From positions 62,001-126,000 of the forward strand of contig JAPYSU010000008.1 in NCBI GenBank assembly GCA_029936425.1: 64,000 nt of DNA. The letters run 5' to 3'. Origin of the DNA: Litorimonas sp. (GTDB taxonomy: Bacteria > Pseudomonadota > Alphaproteobacteria > Caulobacterales > Maricaulaceae). This document shows positions 53,139-62,745 of this stretch, one piece after another (positions within the stretch are counted from its first letter, which is position 1; every line of letters starts with the position of its first letter). The position numbers were made by a program, and so were the translations under genes. The notes under the pieces are model-generated. The model did not search any database and was not told the DNA's origin. It was given only the letters and a program-made list of their open reading frames with translations.

Positions 53139-54143
53139 ATGCCCAACCCGGAAAACAAACAATGGCTGATAGATGGAAACCCTGCTGGCCGGAAAGTTGC
53201 GAAGTCGGATTTTAAAAAAGTATCTGCCCCTGTCCCAGATCTGACAGATGGTCAGGTTATGGTAGAAGTCAGATATTTGGAATTCACCCCCTCCTTAAAA
53301 GGACAAATGGAAAATCGTTTGGCCTATGCCGCCAAGACTGAAAAGGGGCAGGTCATGCGGGGCCGCGGAATAGGACGCGTGATAGAGAGTCGTAGCTCCA
53401 ATTTTAAGACTGGAATGACGGTCCACGGCTATCTGGGGTGGCAGACCCATTCGGTGATGGAAAGTCAGGACCTCACTATTCTTCCCGATGATGATCTCAC
53501 CAGGCTTCATCTCGGCCCATTAGGCTCAACCGGAATGGCAGCCTATTTTGGCTTCTTCGACGCTGGAAAACCGAAGTCTGGCGATCATGTCCTAATTTCA
53601 GGCGCAGCCGGGGCCGTAGGATCAATGGTGGGGCAAATGGCAAAAATTTCGGGGTGCAAAGTGGTCGGTGTCGCGGGAGGGGCTCGCAAATGTAAGCACC
53701 TAATTGAAGGCTTGGAGTTGCATGGAGCGATTGACTATAAGTCCGAAGACTTAAAGGCGGCAATGAAACAACACGCACCAAAAGGATTTGATGTTGTTTT
53801 CGATAATGTCGGCGGCCCTTTCCTGGACGCGGCTCTTGCGAATATGGCTGTCGGAGCACGAGTTGTAATCTGCGGAGCGATATCACGTTATGAGACAGAC
53901 AACCCGCCGCCTGGCCCAAAAAATTATTTTCAGCTTGTCCATAAACGCGCAAATATGCGGGGTATCTTATCTCCGGATTATAAAGAGCAATTTCCTGAAG
54001 CCCGCGCCCAGATAAAGTCATGGATTGCTGAAGACAAATTTCGGTATTTCGAGGATATCCAAGAAGGCTTCGACAATATACCGTCGACCTTTATGAGACT
54101 GTTTTCCGGTAAAAATCTTGGGAAACAACTCCTCAGAATTTAA
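53139..54143 (+). CDS. Zinc-independent medium-chain enone reductase (third)
   Basis: A 334-residue MDR oxidoreductase with LEFTPSLKGQM near 48 (the usual LDP motif is diverged), the cofactor turn ISGAAGAVGSMVGQMAKI at about 148-165 and FDVVFDNVGG. It is PTGR/CurA-like. It is convergent with the second Rieske oxygenase and overlaps it by 4 bases at the 3' ends, an unusually tight tail-to-tail arrangement. GAGAG precedes the ATG. Confidence 0.87.
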   Translation: MPNPENKQWLIDGNPAGRKVAKSDFKKVSAPVPDLTDGQVMVEVRYLEFTPSLKGQMENRLAYAAKTEKGQVMRGRGIGRVIESRSSNFKTGMTVHGYLGWQTHSVMESQDLTILPDDDLTRLHLGPLGSTGMAAYFGFFDAGKPKSGDHVLISGAAGAVGSMVGQMAKISGCKVVGVAGGARKCKHLIEGLELHGAIDYKSEDLKAAMKQHAPKGFDVVFDNVGGPFLDAALANMAVGARVVICGAISRYETDNPPPGPKNYFQLVHKRANMRGILSPDYKEQFPEARAQIKSWIAEDKFRYFEDIQEGFDNIPSTFMRLFSGKNLGKQLLRI

Positions 54144-55534
54144 GGCTTTGGAATAGCTTCCCCGCGCTCTCCGGTCGCAATGAAGTTATCGATCATTTGG
54201 TGCATATATCGAATTCTGGCTTCTGTATAATTGCTAAAATGAACGACGCCTTCTGCGGAGGATTTCATACCTGTCTGCACGTGTGGGATATTCCCAAAGT
54301 CCTGATCAAAAACCATTTTCAAAGAGGAAGATCCGGGGTTTTGATCCGAGAACCGATCATCATAACCCAGTACCGTCTTTTGAGCGCGCGGGGGTCTCTT
54401 GGCACCTTTTGGCAGAGGCGCCATCAGCATAACATCCATGATTGACCCTTCAGGATTGCCCGGTTCAGGGCGCCATCTATATACTAGCTTCGGCCCATAC
54501 CCCGCCCAAAATGCCATATTAGGGAAAACACCATATAGGAGATAGTCCAACACCTCTGCATCTTTGGCATCGCTGTGATCATACCCTGTCTCTGCCGTTA
54601 GTCGCGTTCTCGTATGGTCTGCCAACAAGCTTCGTGTCCGGAAATCGGCGGGCAAGCTATCTATGTCCACCCCATCCGTGCGGGAGTCTCCACGCTTTTG
54701 CATGAGCGCGAGTTGCTCTATATCCGTCAGAGGCGGATCCAATGAAGGGGAGGCAGTTGCGCCGGCCGAGATGTGTCTGGAAATATAATTATTTAAAGAA
54801 TCATATTGAGAATTAATATCTGCAATCGATGGCAATAATTGGGGGTGTGTCGTTTGGGAATGGTGGCTTTCCATAAAGGGCTCAGCTGTCGTTTTCCAAT
54901 TGGCACGAACATGCTTTTCAAACCAGAATTCACAATACCGGTTATCCCAATCATAAGGCTTGAAATGTTTGATCATGGGGGCAGCCCAATCTCCAAACTC
55001 TGGAGCGTCTTGATCCATATTTATAAAGACAAACCCACCCCAAACAGCAACCTTCGCCTGAGGGAGTTGCGAGTTCTCTGAGTTCCATTGTGGCATATCC
55101 CAAGCTATTGGGTTGTTCACCAATTCGCCGGTATTGCTCCATGCTATTGCGTGAAACGGGCACACAAATTTTGTTTTATTGCAATGGCCCGTAATTAATT
55201 TGCGTCCGCGATGGAGACAGGAATTAAAGAACGCTTTAACTCCATTTTCAGTTTGAGTGATAATTAGAGACTTGTCTGAAATTTCGTATAGAAAACAATC
55301 GCCAATTTTTGGAATGTCTTGGATCATACAGGCCATCTGCCACGTTCGCGTCCAAAGGTACTTGTTTTCTTTTTCAAAAAAATCGCGTGACCAGTAACGC
55401 TCGACCGAAACAGGCTCTAGCTTTGCTTCTATCTTATCCGCGTGCCGTAAAAAATCTGGCGCGCCTGATTTATCTGCCGAAATGATCTCCTCATAGGTAA
55501 GGTCCGGCCGCGTACTTAGCTTACTTTTATCCAT
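54140..55534 (-). CDS. Rieske non-heme iron oxygenase, alpha subunit (second)
   Basis: A 464-residue alpha subunit from ATG 55534 (a TTG at 55549 is an alternative). The Rieske centre is NSCLHRGR...CPFHAIAW at about 104-131. The iron-binding region is EPFMESHHSQTTHPQ at about 217-231. The Rieske turn CPFHAIAW and the long C-terminal region differ from the first oxygenase, so the substrates probably differ. It is monocistronic, with its promoter facing the SDR gene at 55699. Confidence 0.92.
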   Translation of the reverse strand: MDKSKLSTRPDLTYEEIISADKSGAPDFLRHADKIEAKLEPVSVERYWSRDFFEKENKYLWTRTWQMACMIQDIPKIGDCFLYEISDKSLIITQTENGVKAFFNSCLHRGRKLITGHCNKTKFVCPFHAIAWSNTGELVNNPIAWDMPQWNSENSQLPQAKVAVWGGFVFINMDQDAPEFGDWAAPMIKHFKPYDWDNRYCEFWFEKHVRANWKTTAEPFMESHHSQTTHPQLLPSIADINSQYDSLNNYISRHISAGATASPSLDPPLTDIEQLALMQKRGDSRTDGVDIDSLPADFRTRSLLADHTRTRLTAETGYDHSDAKDAEVLDYLLYGVFPNMAFWAGYGPKLVYRWRPEPGNPEGSIMDVMLMAPLPKGAKRPPRAQKTVLGYDDRFSDQNPGSSSLKMVFDQDFGNIPHVQTGMKSSAEGVVHFSNYTEARIRYMHQMIDNFIATGERGEAIPKP

Positions 55535-55698
55535 TTTATCCGGTCTCAAATCAAACTATAGTGTTTTTATCAACGTTCTTAAATATATTCCAAATTAAGA
55601 CTGAACCAAGCCCACCTTTATAGATAGGTTTTCCTAAACCCTTATGAATGGCATAAAATGTCCTTCAATTTACACAGAATAGATTTCAGGAGAGCGAC

Positions 55699-56457
55699 AT
55701 GGATCTGGGGCTAAAGGGCAAGAAGGTAATCTTAACCGGTGGCAGTCGTGGTCTCGGTCGCGCAGCGTTGGAACATTTCGCCAAGGAAGGAGCCGATGTC
55801 GCTTTTTTCTCTCGGAACGAGGAACAGGTCAAAACCGCTGAAAAAGAATTGAAAGCACACGGCGGAAAAGTGTTTGCCGAAGCTTTCGAAGTTAACGACA
55901 TGGACGCCTACGGCACCTGGCTTACCAAAGCAGCAGACAAGTTGGGTGGGTGCGATATTTTTGTTCACAACATGTCATCTTCAGGCGCAGGGGGATCGGG
56001 CGACTGGGATATGACCTACAATCTTGATATTAAAGGCGCTGTTACCTCTATCGAAGCGCTCACCCCTTACCTAGAAAAATCAGGAGAAGGCTCCGTGATT
56101 TTTATGTCGTCAACAGCGGCAGTTGAGACTTTTATTCGCCCTCAGGCTTTCAATGCTCTAAAAGCCGCTCTTATCACTTACGGTAAGCAATTATCCCAAT
56201 CCTTAGGGCCAAAAGGTATTCGCGTGAATATGGTTTCTCCGGGACCCATTTCTTATCCAGGCGGCAACTGGTCGAAAGTAAAAGAAGCGAAACCAGAATT
56301 CTATGAAAGCCAAGCAGAAATTATGGCTTTAGGCCGCTTTGGAACGCCTGACGAAATTGCAAAGACAGTCGTCTTTCTCGCAAGTTCGGCATCCAGCTAT
56401 ACAACAGGCACCAATATTATTATTGATGGCGGCTATACAAAACGGGTCCAATTCTAA
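55699..56457 (+). CDS. SDR-fold protein with Phe replacing the catalytic Tyr
   Basis: A 252-residue protein with the SDR nucleotide motif TGGSRGLG at about 15-22 and the Ser region FMSS, but the YxxxK pair reads FNALK (Phe instead of Tyr). The NNAG motif is replaced by HNMSS. The Lys is kept. It may therefore lack normal dehydrogenase activity and have become a binding protein, hydratase or isomerase, or act with another acid. AGGAGAG gives a strong ribosome site. It starts a plus-strand operon with the ABM-like protein and a CoA ligase. Confidence 0.85.
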   Translation: MDLGLKGKKVILTGGSRGLGRAALEHFAKEGADVAFFSRNEEQVKTAEKELKAHGGKVFAEAFEVNDMDAYGTWLTKAADKLGGCDIFVHNMSSSGAGGSGDWDMTYNLDIKGAVTSIEALTPYLEKSGEGSVIFMSSTAAVETFIRPQAFNALKAALITYGKQLSQSLGPKGIRVNMVSPGPISYPGGNWSKVKEAKPEFYESQAEIMALGRFGTPDEIAKTVVFLASSASSYTTGTNIIIDGGYTKRVQF

Positions 56458-56466
56458 CCCCGCACG

Positions 56467-56757
56467 ATGTATATAAAAGCCGAAATCGATATTCGCGAAG
56501 GAGAGCGTGAGCGTCTTTCTCGCGTGATATCCCGATATTATGTCCCGATTATGAAAGAAGCTGGCTGGACGCTCGTTGCCTCCATGCTCAACCGGGAAAA
56601 CCCATCGCAGCTCACCAATATTTGGGACGTCGGCGTCTCTCCGGATGCAGGTATTGCTTTTTTAAAAACCCACGAAAAATATCCGGAGATGAAAGAAGAG
56701 ATGGGTAAGAGCACTCTGAACGAAACCCTGACATTTATGGAAGATTGGCTCCCATGA
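56467..56757 (+). CDS. NIPSNAP/ABM-like small barrel protein
   Basis: A 96-residue protein with the dimeric ferredoxin-like barrel pattern: IKAEIDIREGERERLSRVISRYYVPIMKEAGWTLVASMLNRENPSQLTNIWDV. The function is unknown; such proteins often bind or isomerise reactive intermediates. It lies 9 bases after the SDR-fold gene and overlaps the CoA-ligase start by 4 bases, so the three form an operon. Confidence 0.75.
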   Translation: MYIKAEIDIREGERERLSRVISRYYVPIMKEAGWTLVASMLNRENPSQLTNIWDVGVSPDAGIAFLKTHEKYPEMKEEMGKSTLNETLTFMEDWLP

Positions 56758-58313
56758 GTACAGTTGAAAGTGCGGTGACGCTAGGGGATTTGGCGCGGAT
56801 TCAAGCCCAGATAAATCCTGAAAAAACCCTCTACATTTACGAGGACCACCCTCTGAGTTTTGAAGCATTTAATGCCCACACCAATCAATTAGCGAATGGC
56901 TTGCTTGCCTTAGATATGAAACCCGACGAACGTGTGTGTTACCTCGGTAAAAATACCGTCGCTTATTTCGAGTTACAGATCGGGGCATCAAAAGCTGGAG
57001 GCGTAACCTGCCCTATCAACTGGCGTTTATCAGAACCGGAAATCGCCTACATCCTGTCCAATTCGGAAAGCCGAATATTATTTGCCGGGCCGGAATTTAT
57101 GGACAAAGCAAAACGTATAGCAAAATCCAAATCTGACCTTACCGTTATTGCTCTAGAGGAATATGATGAATGGCGTAACCGTCACTCTACCGAAGAAGTA
57201 AAAGTAAACCGCTCCGCTGACGATGACGTGTTGCAGCTATACACTTCCGGTACAACAGGACGGCCAAAGGGTGTGAGGATGTCCAATGCGGCCATGCTCA
57301 GTAACAGACGCCGTGATTTAGATCCTGAAAGCCCGGCTTGGAACCGCTGGACAAGTGACGATGTCGGCTTGGTATCCATGCCCTGTTTCCATATCGGCGG
57401 TACGAGCTTCGGCCTGACAATTCTTTACGCTGGAGCCACCGGGGTGATAATGCCTACTTTTGATGCCGGCGCTCAATTGGATATTATGGTAAAATACGAT
57501 ATCTCGAAACAATTTATTGTGCCTTCCGCACTCCAAATCATACTTGATGACCCCCGCGTGAACGATACTGATTTCTCCAAGCTCAATTATATTCAATATG
57601 GCGCATCGCCAATTCCGGTGGAATTGATGAAGGCTTGTATAGATGTGTTCGGATGTCAATTCGTTCAAAAATACGGGATGACCGAAACCTGTGGTACTTG
57701 CGTCGCGCTTCCGCCCGAAGACCACACTATTCCCGAAAACCCGAAAATGAAATCTGTTGGCAAACCTCTTAATGGTGTTGAAATTCGAATTACCGATTCC
57801 GAAGGCCAGGACTGCGCGGTAGGTGAAACCGGGGAGATCGTAATCCGATCCGCCAGCAATATGAGCGGGTATTGGAAGAATGAGGAAGCTACAAAGCAAA
57901 CCTTCTTTGAAGGCGGCTGGTTACGCTCGGGCGACGCCGGTTTCTTAGATGATGAAGGCTATCTCTATATACAGGACCGTATCAAAGACATGATTGTTTC
58001 CGGCGGCGAAAATATTTATTCGGCCGAGGTCGAAATTGCTTTGCTTGAGGACCCATTGGTTCAGCAAGTTGCCGTTATCGGTGTGCCTGACGAAAAATGG
58101 GGCGAAGCTGTCATGGCTTACATTGTTCTCAAAGAGAATGCGTCGACAACATCAGAGAATATAATCGAGAATTGCCATTCCAAAATCGCTAAATTTAAGT
58201 GTCCAAAAAAGGTTGAGTTTCTGACAGCCCTGCCACGCAATGCCTCGGGCAAGATTTTAAAGCGGGAATTACGAGCGCCGCATTGGGGCGGAATGAATCG
58301 CGGCGTTAATTAG
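56754..58313 (+). CDS. AMP-forming acyl-CoA synthetase
   Basis: A 519-residue ANL-superfamily ligase that activates a carboxylic acid to its CoA ester with ATP. It has the P-loop-like LYTSGTTGRPKGVRMS at about 160-175, QKYGMTETCG near 305, the adenosine-binding GWLRSGDAGFLDDEGYLYIQDRIKDMIVSGGENIYSAEVE at about 385-424 and the C-terminal Lys in RNASGKILKREL. The ATG overlaps the upstream stop (ATGA). It fits FadD-type ligases for side-chain or ring-cleavage acids. It is the only CoA ligase in the window, so it is probably the gateway to the acyl-CoA dehydrogenases. Confidence 0.93.
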   Translation: MSTVESAVTLGDLARIQAQINPEKTLYIYEDHPLSFEAFNAHTNQLANGLLALDMKPDERVCYLGKNTVAYFELQIGASKAGGVTCPINWRLSEPEIAYILSNSESRILFAGPEFMDKAKRIAKSKSDLTVIALEEYDEWRNRHSTEEVKVNRSADDDVLQLYTSGTTGRPKGVRMSNAAMLSNRRRDLDPESPAWNRWTSDDVGLVSMPCFHIGGTSFGLTILYAGATGVIMPTFDAGAQLDIMVKYDISKQFIVPSALQIILDDPRVNDTDFSKLNYIQYGASPIPVELMKACIDVFGCQFVQKYGMTETCGTCVALPPEDHTIPENPKMKSVGKPLNGVEIRITDSEGQDCAVGETGEIVIRSASNMSGYWKNEEATKQTFFEGGWLRSGDAGFLDDEGYLYIQDRIKDMIVSGGENIYSAEVEIALLEDPLVQQVAVIGVPDEKWGEAVMAYIVLKENASTTSENIIENCHSKIAKFKCPKKVEFLTALPRNASGKILKRELRAPHWGGMNRGVN

Positions 58314-58314
58314 T

Positions 58315-58833
58315 TTAGAATTTATAATTCCTAACAGCTGACCAGTTTTCTATTCTATCAGGATAAGATGAAGTCCTGTTGTGAACGGCGTCAAATAAAA
58401 GCCCCTGCCCTTTCAGGCCCGCAAAGTTTTCCGCATGATCATCGATTAGATAATCAACATTTACGATGCTTTTATTTGCACAAAACACAATATTGCCCAC
58501 ATCAAAAAAAGGTAGATGCCGCTGAACCCAATTATATTTGTGGATACATGACTTCGGGAACAATGTGGCAGCTGTGACAATAAAAAGCTCATGTCTGCGA
58601 TTGAGCTCCCTGAGGGTTTCGACAGCGCCCTCCATAGGTTGGATTTCGCCGAAAAACTCTCCTTCGCCAAGCATCTCCCAAAAGTGGTTATGCTGTACAT
58701 CTGACAGAAAGGTGTCAAATTTCCGTCCATCGGCGAACTCCGCCGTCTCCGGATAGGTCGTTTCCAGCCATTTTTTCTGAGCGGCGTAAGTGTCGGTGAT
58801 GACATCGTCCATATCAAAAGCAATTCGGGCCAT
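58315..58833 (-). CDS. HAD-superfamily 5'(3')-deoxyribonucleotidase-like phosphatase
   Basis: A 172-residue HAD phosphatase of the NT5C group. The nucleophile motif is IAFDMDDVITDTYAAQ (Asp7/Asp9), motif II Thr is in LFIVTAATLF, and the acid motif is DYLIDDHAENF. It would dephosphorylate a nucleotide or other small phosphoester. It overlaps the upstream SDR stop by one base, so it is read with the catabolic genes, although nucleotide salvage has no obvious place there. One base separates it from the convergent CoA-ligase gene. Confidence 0.82.
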   Translation of the reverse strand: MARIAFDMDDVITDTYAAQKKWLETTYPETAEFADGRKFDTFLSDVQHNHFWEMLGEGEFFGEIQPMEGAVETLRELNRRHELFIVTAATLFPKSCIHKYNWVQRHLPFFDVGNIVFCANKSIVNVDYLIDDHAENFAGLKGQGLLFDAVHNRTSSYPDRIENWSAVRNYKF

Positions 58834-59606
58834 CAGGCGAGGTAACCTCCGTCTACAGGGATATCGATTCCAGTCGAATAACTGGCTTCGTCAGATGCCA
58901 GGAAAAGAATAGCATTGGCAGGTTCATCCGGGGTTCCGAGCCGCTTCATGGGATGGCCATTGGCGAAACCCTTTATAACATCTTCGGCTGAGGAACCGGC
59001 TTTAACGCCGGCATCAATATAAGCCTCAACCATTTCCGTATGTATTGCCCCCGGGGAGACCGTGTTGACGCGAATATCATACCGGCTCTCTGCACAGTGC
59101 AGAGCTACGGAACGTGTGAACATTCGAACGCCCCCCTTGGAGGCGCAATAGGCCGGAATAAAGGCGCCGCCGCGGTGTCCTAAAGTGGAGGCGACATTCA
59201 CGATTGCGGCCCGTTTTACAGTTTTTAGCGCCCTAACACCCGCCTGTGTGCCTAAAAAAGTCCCTTCCAAGTTAATGGAGATCGTTTTTCTAAAGTCCTC
59301 TAAGGATATGTCTTCGATACTACCGGGAATGCTTACACCAGCCGAGTTTATCAACGTGGTTATCCCGCCAAATTCTTTTTTGGTTGCCTCTACAGCCTCT
59401 TCCCAACTTTCAGGAGAGGTTACGTCAAGCTCAACAAAACTCGCTGCATCCCCGAGCTGATCAGCAACACTCTGCCCTTTTTCTATATTGATATCACCCA
59501 CGACCAATCGTGCGCCTTCTTGCACGAATAACTGAGCGGTCGCGGCGCCGATACCACTCGCCCCGCCAGATATTAGCGCTACTTTTCCTGTGAGACGTCC
59601 GGTCAT
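58833..59606 (-). CDS. Short-chain dehydrogenase/reductase
   Basis: A 257-residue classical SDR with SGGASGIG, NSAGV, NVAS and AYCASK (YxxxK). GDIN after strand 2 suggests NAD. It belongs to a minus-strand run starting with the third Rieske oxygenase: Rieske, enone reductase, SDR, SDR and HAD phosphatase, with gaps of 2, 2 and 17 bases and a one-base overlap. This reads as one operon. Confidence 0.88.
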   Translation of the reverse strand: MTGRLTGKVALISGGASGIGAATAQLFVQEGARLVVGDINIEKGQSVADQLGDAASFVELDVTSPESWEEAVEATKKEFGGITTLINSAGVSIPGSIEDISLEDFRKTISINLEGTFLGTQAGVRALKTVKRAAIVNVASTLGHRGGAFIPAYCASKGGVRMFTRSVALHCAESRYDIRVNTVSPGAIHTEMVEAYIDAGVKAGSSAEDVIKGFANGHPMKRLGTPDEPANAILFLASDEASYSTGIDIPVDGGYLA

Positions 59607-59623
59607 ATTGATTCAGGAGCCTC

Positions 59624-60391
59624 TTAAAGAGGGCCGGAGGCCGCTAGCCAACCGCCATCAATCAACAATTCTGTACCCGTCACAAAACTAGATTTATCAG
59701 AGGCTAGAAACATAACCCCATTGGCAATTTCTTCCGATGTGCCCATACGGCCAATTGGCTGTAACGTTTCAAAGAATGCTCTTGTGCCGGCGGCATCCCC
59801 TGAGGCCTCAAAGGCTGCTTGGTTCATTGGCGTATCAATCGCACCGGGGTGAACTGAATTGCAACGAATGTTCTTATATTCTTTCGCGCAGTGGACCGCG
59901 ATTGATTTGGATAGTAACCGAACCGCACCTTTGGTTGCTCCGTAGGCCGCGCCATTCGCCAGGCCGATAAAACCTGTAATCGACGACATATTTACGATGG
60001 ATCCTTTGGGGCCACCGGGATTTTCTTTCATCACGGAAATAGCTTCTCGGCATCCAAGCATAGTCCCCGTTTGATTTACGGCGATCATTTTCATCCAAAG
60101 ATCCATTTCTGTATCTTCGATACTTCCGCCCAGGAAAATACCGGCATTGTTTATTAAGGCATCAAGACGGCCGGTTGCGCTAACAATTTCCGCCATGACC
60201 TCTTTCCAGCGTTTTTCGTTCGAAACGTCCTGATTTAAATATGTGGCTCCTGTTTCTACTGCGAGCTTTTCTCCCAAATCGTCCTGAATATCTGAGAAAA
60301 ACACATTCTCAAACTCTGCCAATGCCGTGCGCACAATGGCCGCGCCGATACCTGACGCGCCGCCCGTGATTAAGATTGTTGAGTCGGCCAT
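59624..60391 (-). CDS. Short-chain dehydrogenase/reductase
   Basis: A 255-residue classical SDR with TGGASGIG near the N-terminus, NNAGI, NMSS and AYGATK (YxxxK). SDIQ after strand 2 suggests NAD. It is close in pattern to the neighbour at 58833-59606, probably an old tandem duplication. It starts 2 bases after the enone reductase stop. Confidence 0.88.
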   Translation of the reverse strand: MADSTILITGGASGIGAAIVRTALAEFENVFFSDIQDDLGEKLAVETGATYLNQDVSNEKRWKEVMAEIVSATGRLDALINNAGIFLGGSIEDTEMDLWMKMIAVNQTGTMLGCREAISVMKENPGGPKGSIVNMSSITGFIGLANGAAYGATKGAVRLLSKSIAVHCAKEYKNIRCNSVHPGAIDTPMNQAAFEASGDAAGTRAFFETLQPIGRMGTSEEIANGVMFLASDKSSFVTGTELLIDGGWLAASGPL

Positions 60392-60393
60392 AA

Positions 60394-61410
60394 TTATGCC
60401 TTCACCAAAGTTTTTCCCATAGTCTTACCGGTCATGAGATCAATAAAGGCGGTGGGTATTTCTGCTACGCCGTTGTAAATATTATCAAATATCTTCAGCT
60501 CTCCAGACGCGGCCCAATCGTTTAACTCAGACTGCGCTTTGGGTATGACGTCGAAATGATCAAAGAGGAGAAAGCCCTGCAACCTCAATCGTTTCAGAAC
60601 AATATTCCAGAGGCTCTTAACCCCATAAGGGGTATCACTATTATAATCTGCAATCATACCACAACATACAATACAGCCGTTTTCCGCCATCACGGGCAGG
60701 ATGCTTTCAAGCATTTCACCGCCGACATTATCGAAAAACACATTCACACCCTCAGGGCATTTTTCAGAAATTGCAGAGCCTAGGTCATCGACGGTTTTGT
60801 AATTAACCGCCTCATCATATCCAAGCTCATATAGGCGCTCGATTTTCGCTTTCGTGCTCGTCAAACCAATGACGCGCGCTCCGCGGAGTTTGGCAATTTG
60901 CCCTGCCAGCCCGCCCGTCGCGCCCGCCGCGGCATTTACCACGACAGTGTCACCTTTTTTAACCTCGCCGATTTTGCACATCCCAACCCAAGCCGTGAGT
61001 CCGACAGGGCCAAGCGCGCCCATATAATGTTGAAGCGGTACGCCCGGCTTCGGTTCTACTTTTTCAAGTCCGATAGCATCGTTCAAAATGGAGTAATTCT
61101 CCCACTTTGCCATGCCTCTCATATAACTACCGACTTTAACGGACGGGTTATTGGATTTAAGAACCTTTCCAAGGGTCATACCGAATACGGTTTCGCCTAG
61201 CGGGATTTGAGGCATATATCCCTCAAATGTTGCAGCTTCGTTCATAAAGCCTCGAACGCCGGCATCCATGGAAAAAATCAGGTTTTCAAGTAGGAATTCC
61301 CCCTCGCCCGGCTCCGGGATCGAGCCGCTAACAACTTTAAAGCAGCTCGGGTCAGGCGCTCCGTCCGGCCGCTTCACCAGACGAACCATTTTATTTTCTT
61401 TTGAAGCCAT
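60394..61410 (-). CDS. Zinc-independent medium-chain enone reductase (fourth)
   Basis: A 338-residue MDR oxidoreductase with IFSMDAGVRGFM near 50, the cofactor turn VNAAAGATGGLAGQIAKL at about 158-175, TSTKAKIE and VNVFFDNVGG. PTGR/CurA-like enone reductase, probably with NADPH. It lies between a Rieske oxygenase (2-base gap) and two SDRs, so the operon encodes hydroxylation, enone reduction and alcohol oxidation together. Confidence 0.88.
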   Translation of the reverse strand: MASKENKMVRLVKRPDGAPDPSCFKVVSGSIPEPGEGEFLLENLIFSMDAGVRGFMNEAATFEGYMPQIPLGETVFGMTLGKVLKSNNPSVKVGSYMRGMAKWENYSILNDAIGLEKVEPKPGVPLQHYMGALGPVGLTAWVGMCKIGEVKKGDTVVVNAAAGATGGLAGQIAKLRGARVIGLTSTKAKIERLYELGYDEAVNYKTVDDLGSAISEKCPEGVNVFFDNVGGEMLESILPVMAENGCIVCCGMIADYNSDTPYGVKSLWNIVLKRLRLQGFLLFDHFDVIPKAQSELNDWAASGELKIFDNIYNGVAEIPTAFIDLMTGKTMGKTLVKA

Positions 61411-61412
61411 AG

Positions 61413-62732
61413 CTAAGTGGGTCCAACGCCGACAGTATCATTAAGTAATTCATGAAAGCGCTGAATCCGTTTTTCTTGTCCGGTTAAAACACCGCCGGTA
61501 TATCCCTTGGAATGCAGACCCTGTTGTTGACTGGAGCCGACGGAAAGATCCTGATCCGCGACGAAGCCTAAGGATTTTTCGCCATAGACAATGGTTTCAT
61601 GTTCCGCGTCTTCAAAAGGCTTCGGTCCGCAAGGTGTCTCCACCACATCGCGGCCTTGAACTTCGGGGTTAAAAAACCAATGGTCAAAAATACATTTTTC
61701 AGGGTCTGTCGGATGGGGCTCGCTTCGCAGCACTTGGAATCCATCGGCACTTAGGGTCAACGTAAAATTCGGCCAGAGAGTACAGTGATAATAATCTGTC
61801 AATTGAGCGTCATTCAGCGTTTCGAAAAAAGTATAGCCTTTTTCAGCCCCTTTCTCTCTCTTGGCTTTTTGGATTGCGATACGCGCATCAGTAGGTCTTT
61901 TCTCAAAGTCTTTTGGATCCAGCCCCCAATATTCAAGAACAACATCCAGCGGAGGCTCACAAAATTCCTGCGGTATCTCTCTCGTGGACGGCTGATGCCC
62001 CTTCATGACCATTACATTGTGGCCGCTCTCATAGCTCTGGAAATGTGTATTTTTATAGTCATCTTCAACAAAAGTCGCGAGCTCGGGATGCAAAGTCGGC
62101 AAATGATAGGATTCGTTAAAATTATCTCTTATAACTTTCCAGTTACATGGGGCTTCGGTCGTTAGGTGGAGAGTCCGGGTTTGCGTCTCCATCTGATATC
62201 CTGCCAACATTTCAGGCAAGGGATCAAGCCATTCAATAAGAGGCGTGGCATCTGGATCCATATTATACCAAATGAACCCGGCCCAGACTTCGCATTGAAG
62301 CTCCACAAGCTTAAGCTTTCCACAAGGGTTGCCCCCCACGACGTCTTCAGCATTTTGCGCGTGTTTCAATACGCCGTCTTTGCCCCACTTCCAACCGTGA
62401 TAAGAGCAAGTGATTGATTCCCCGCCTCCAATATCAGAAAACACCAGTCGGTTTCCGCGATGTTGACAGGCATTGTAAAAGGCTTTGATGCCACCGTCTT
62501 CCTGCCGGATCATGATGACCGACTCATTCATTATATTATGACGAACCCAGTCGCCCGGCTCTTCAACGTCGGAGATATGTCCCCCGACATGCCAAATCTT
62601 GGTCCAGAGGTGATCCCATTCTTTTTGCATCCACTCTTTGGAAAAATATCGCTCTGCGGTGATGTTATCGCCGCGGACGGAAGGATCGTAATCCGGGTGA
62701 TATCCTCCGGGAAATGAATCTATATTTTTCAT
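61413..62732 (-). CDS. Rieske non-heme iron oxygenase, alpha subunit (third)
   Basis: A 439-residue alpha subunit from ATG 62732. The frame is open to 62903, but that would run into the upstream SDR gene. The Rieske centre is NACQHRGN...CSYHGWKW at about 85-113. The iron site is DNFNESYHLPTLHPE at about 202-216, the classical N-x2-E-x-YH-x4-H pattern. It is the most canonical of the three oxygenases and leads the operon that runs to 58315. It lies 13 bases downstream of another SDR gene on the same strand. Confidence 0.93.
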   Translation of the reverse strand: MKNIDSFPGGYHPDYDPSVRGDNITAERYFSKEWMQKEWDHLWTKIWHVGGHISDVEEPGDWVRHNIMNESVIMIRQEDGGIKAFYNACQHRGNRLVFSDIGGGESITCSYHGWKWGKDGVLKHAQNAEDVVGGNPCGKLKLVELQCEVWAGFIWYNMDPDATPLIEWLDPLPEMLAGYQMETQTRTLHLTTEAPCNWKVIRDNFNESYHLPTLHPELATFVEDDYKNTHFQSYESGHNVMVMKGHQPSTREIPQEFCEPPLDVVLEYWGLDPKDFEKRPTDARIAIQKAKREKGAEKGYTFFETLNDAQLTDYYHCTLWPNFTLTLSADGFQVLRSEPHPTDPEKCIFDHWFFNPEVQGRDVVETPCGPKPFEDAEHETIVYGEKSLGFVADQDLSVGSSQQQGLHSKGYTGGVLTGQEKRIQRFHELLNDTVGVGPT

Positions 62733-62745
62733 AACATCTTTCTCT

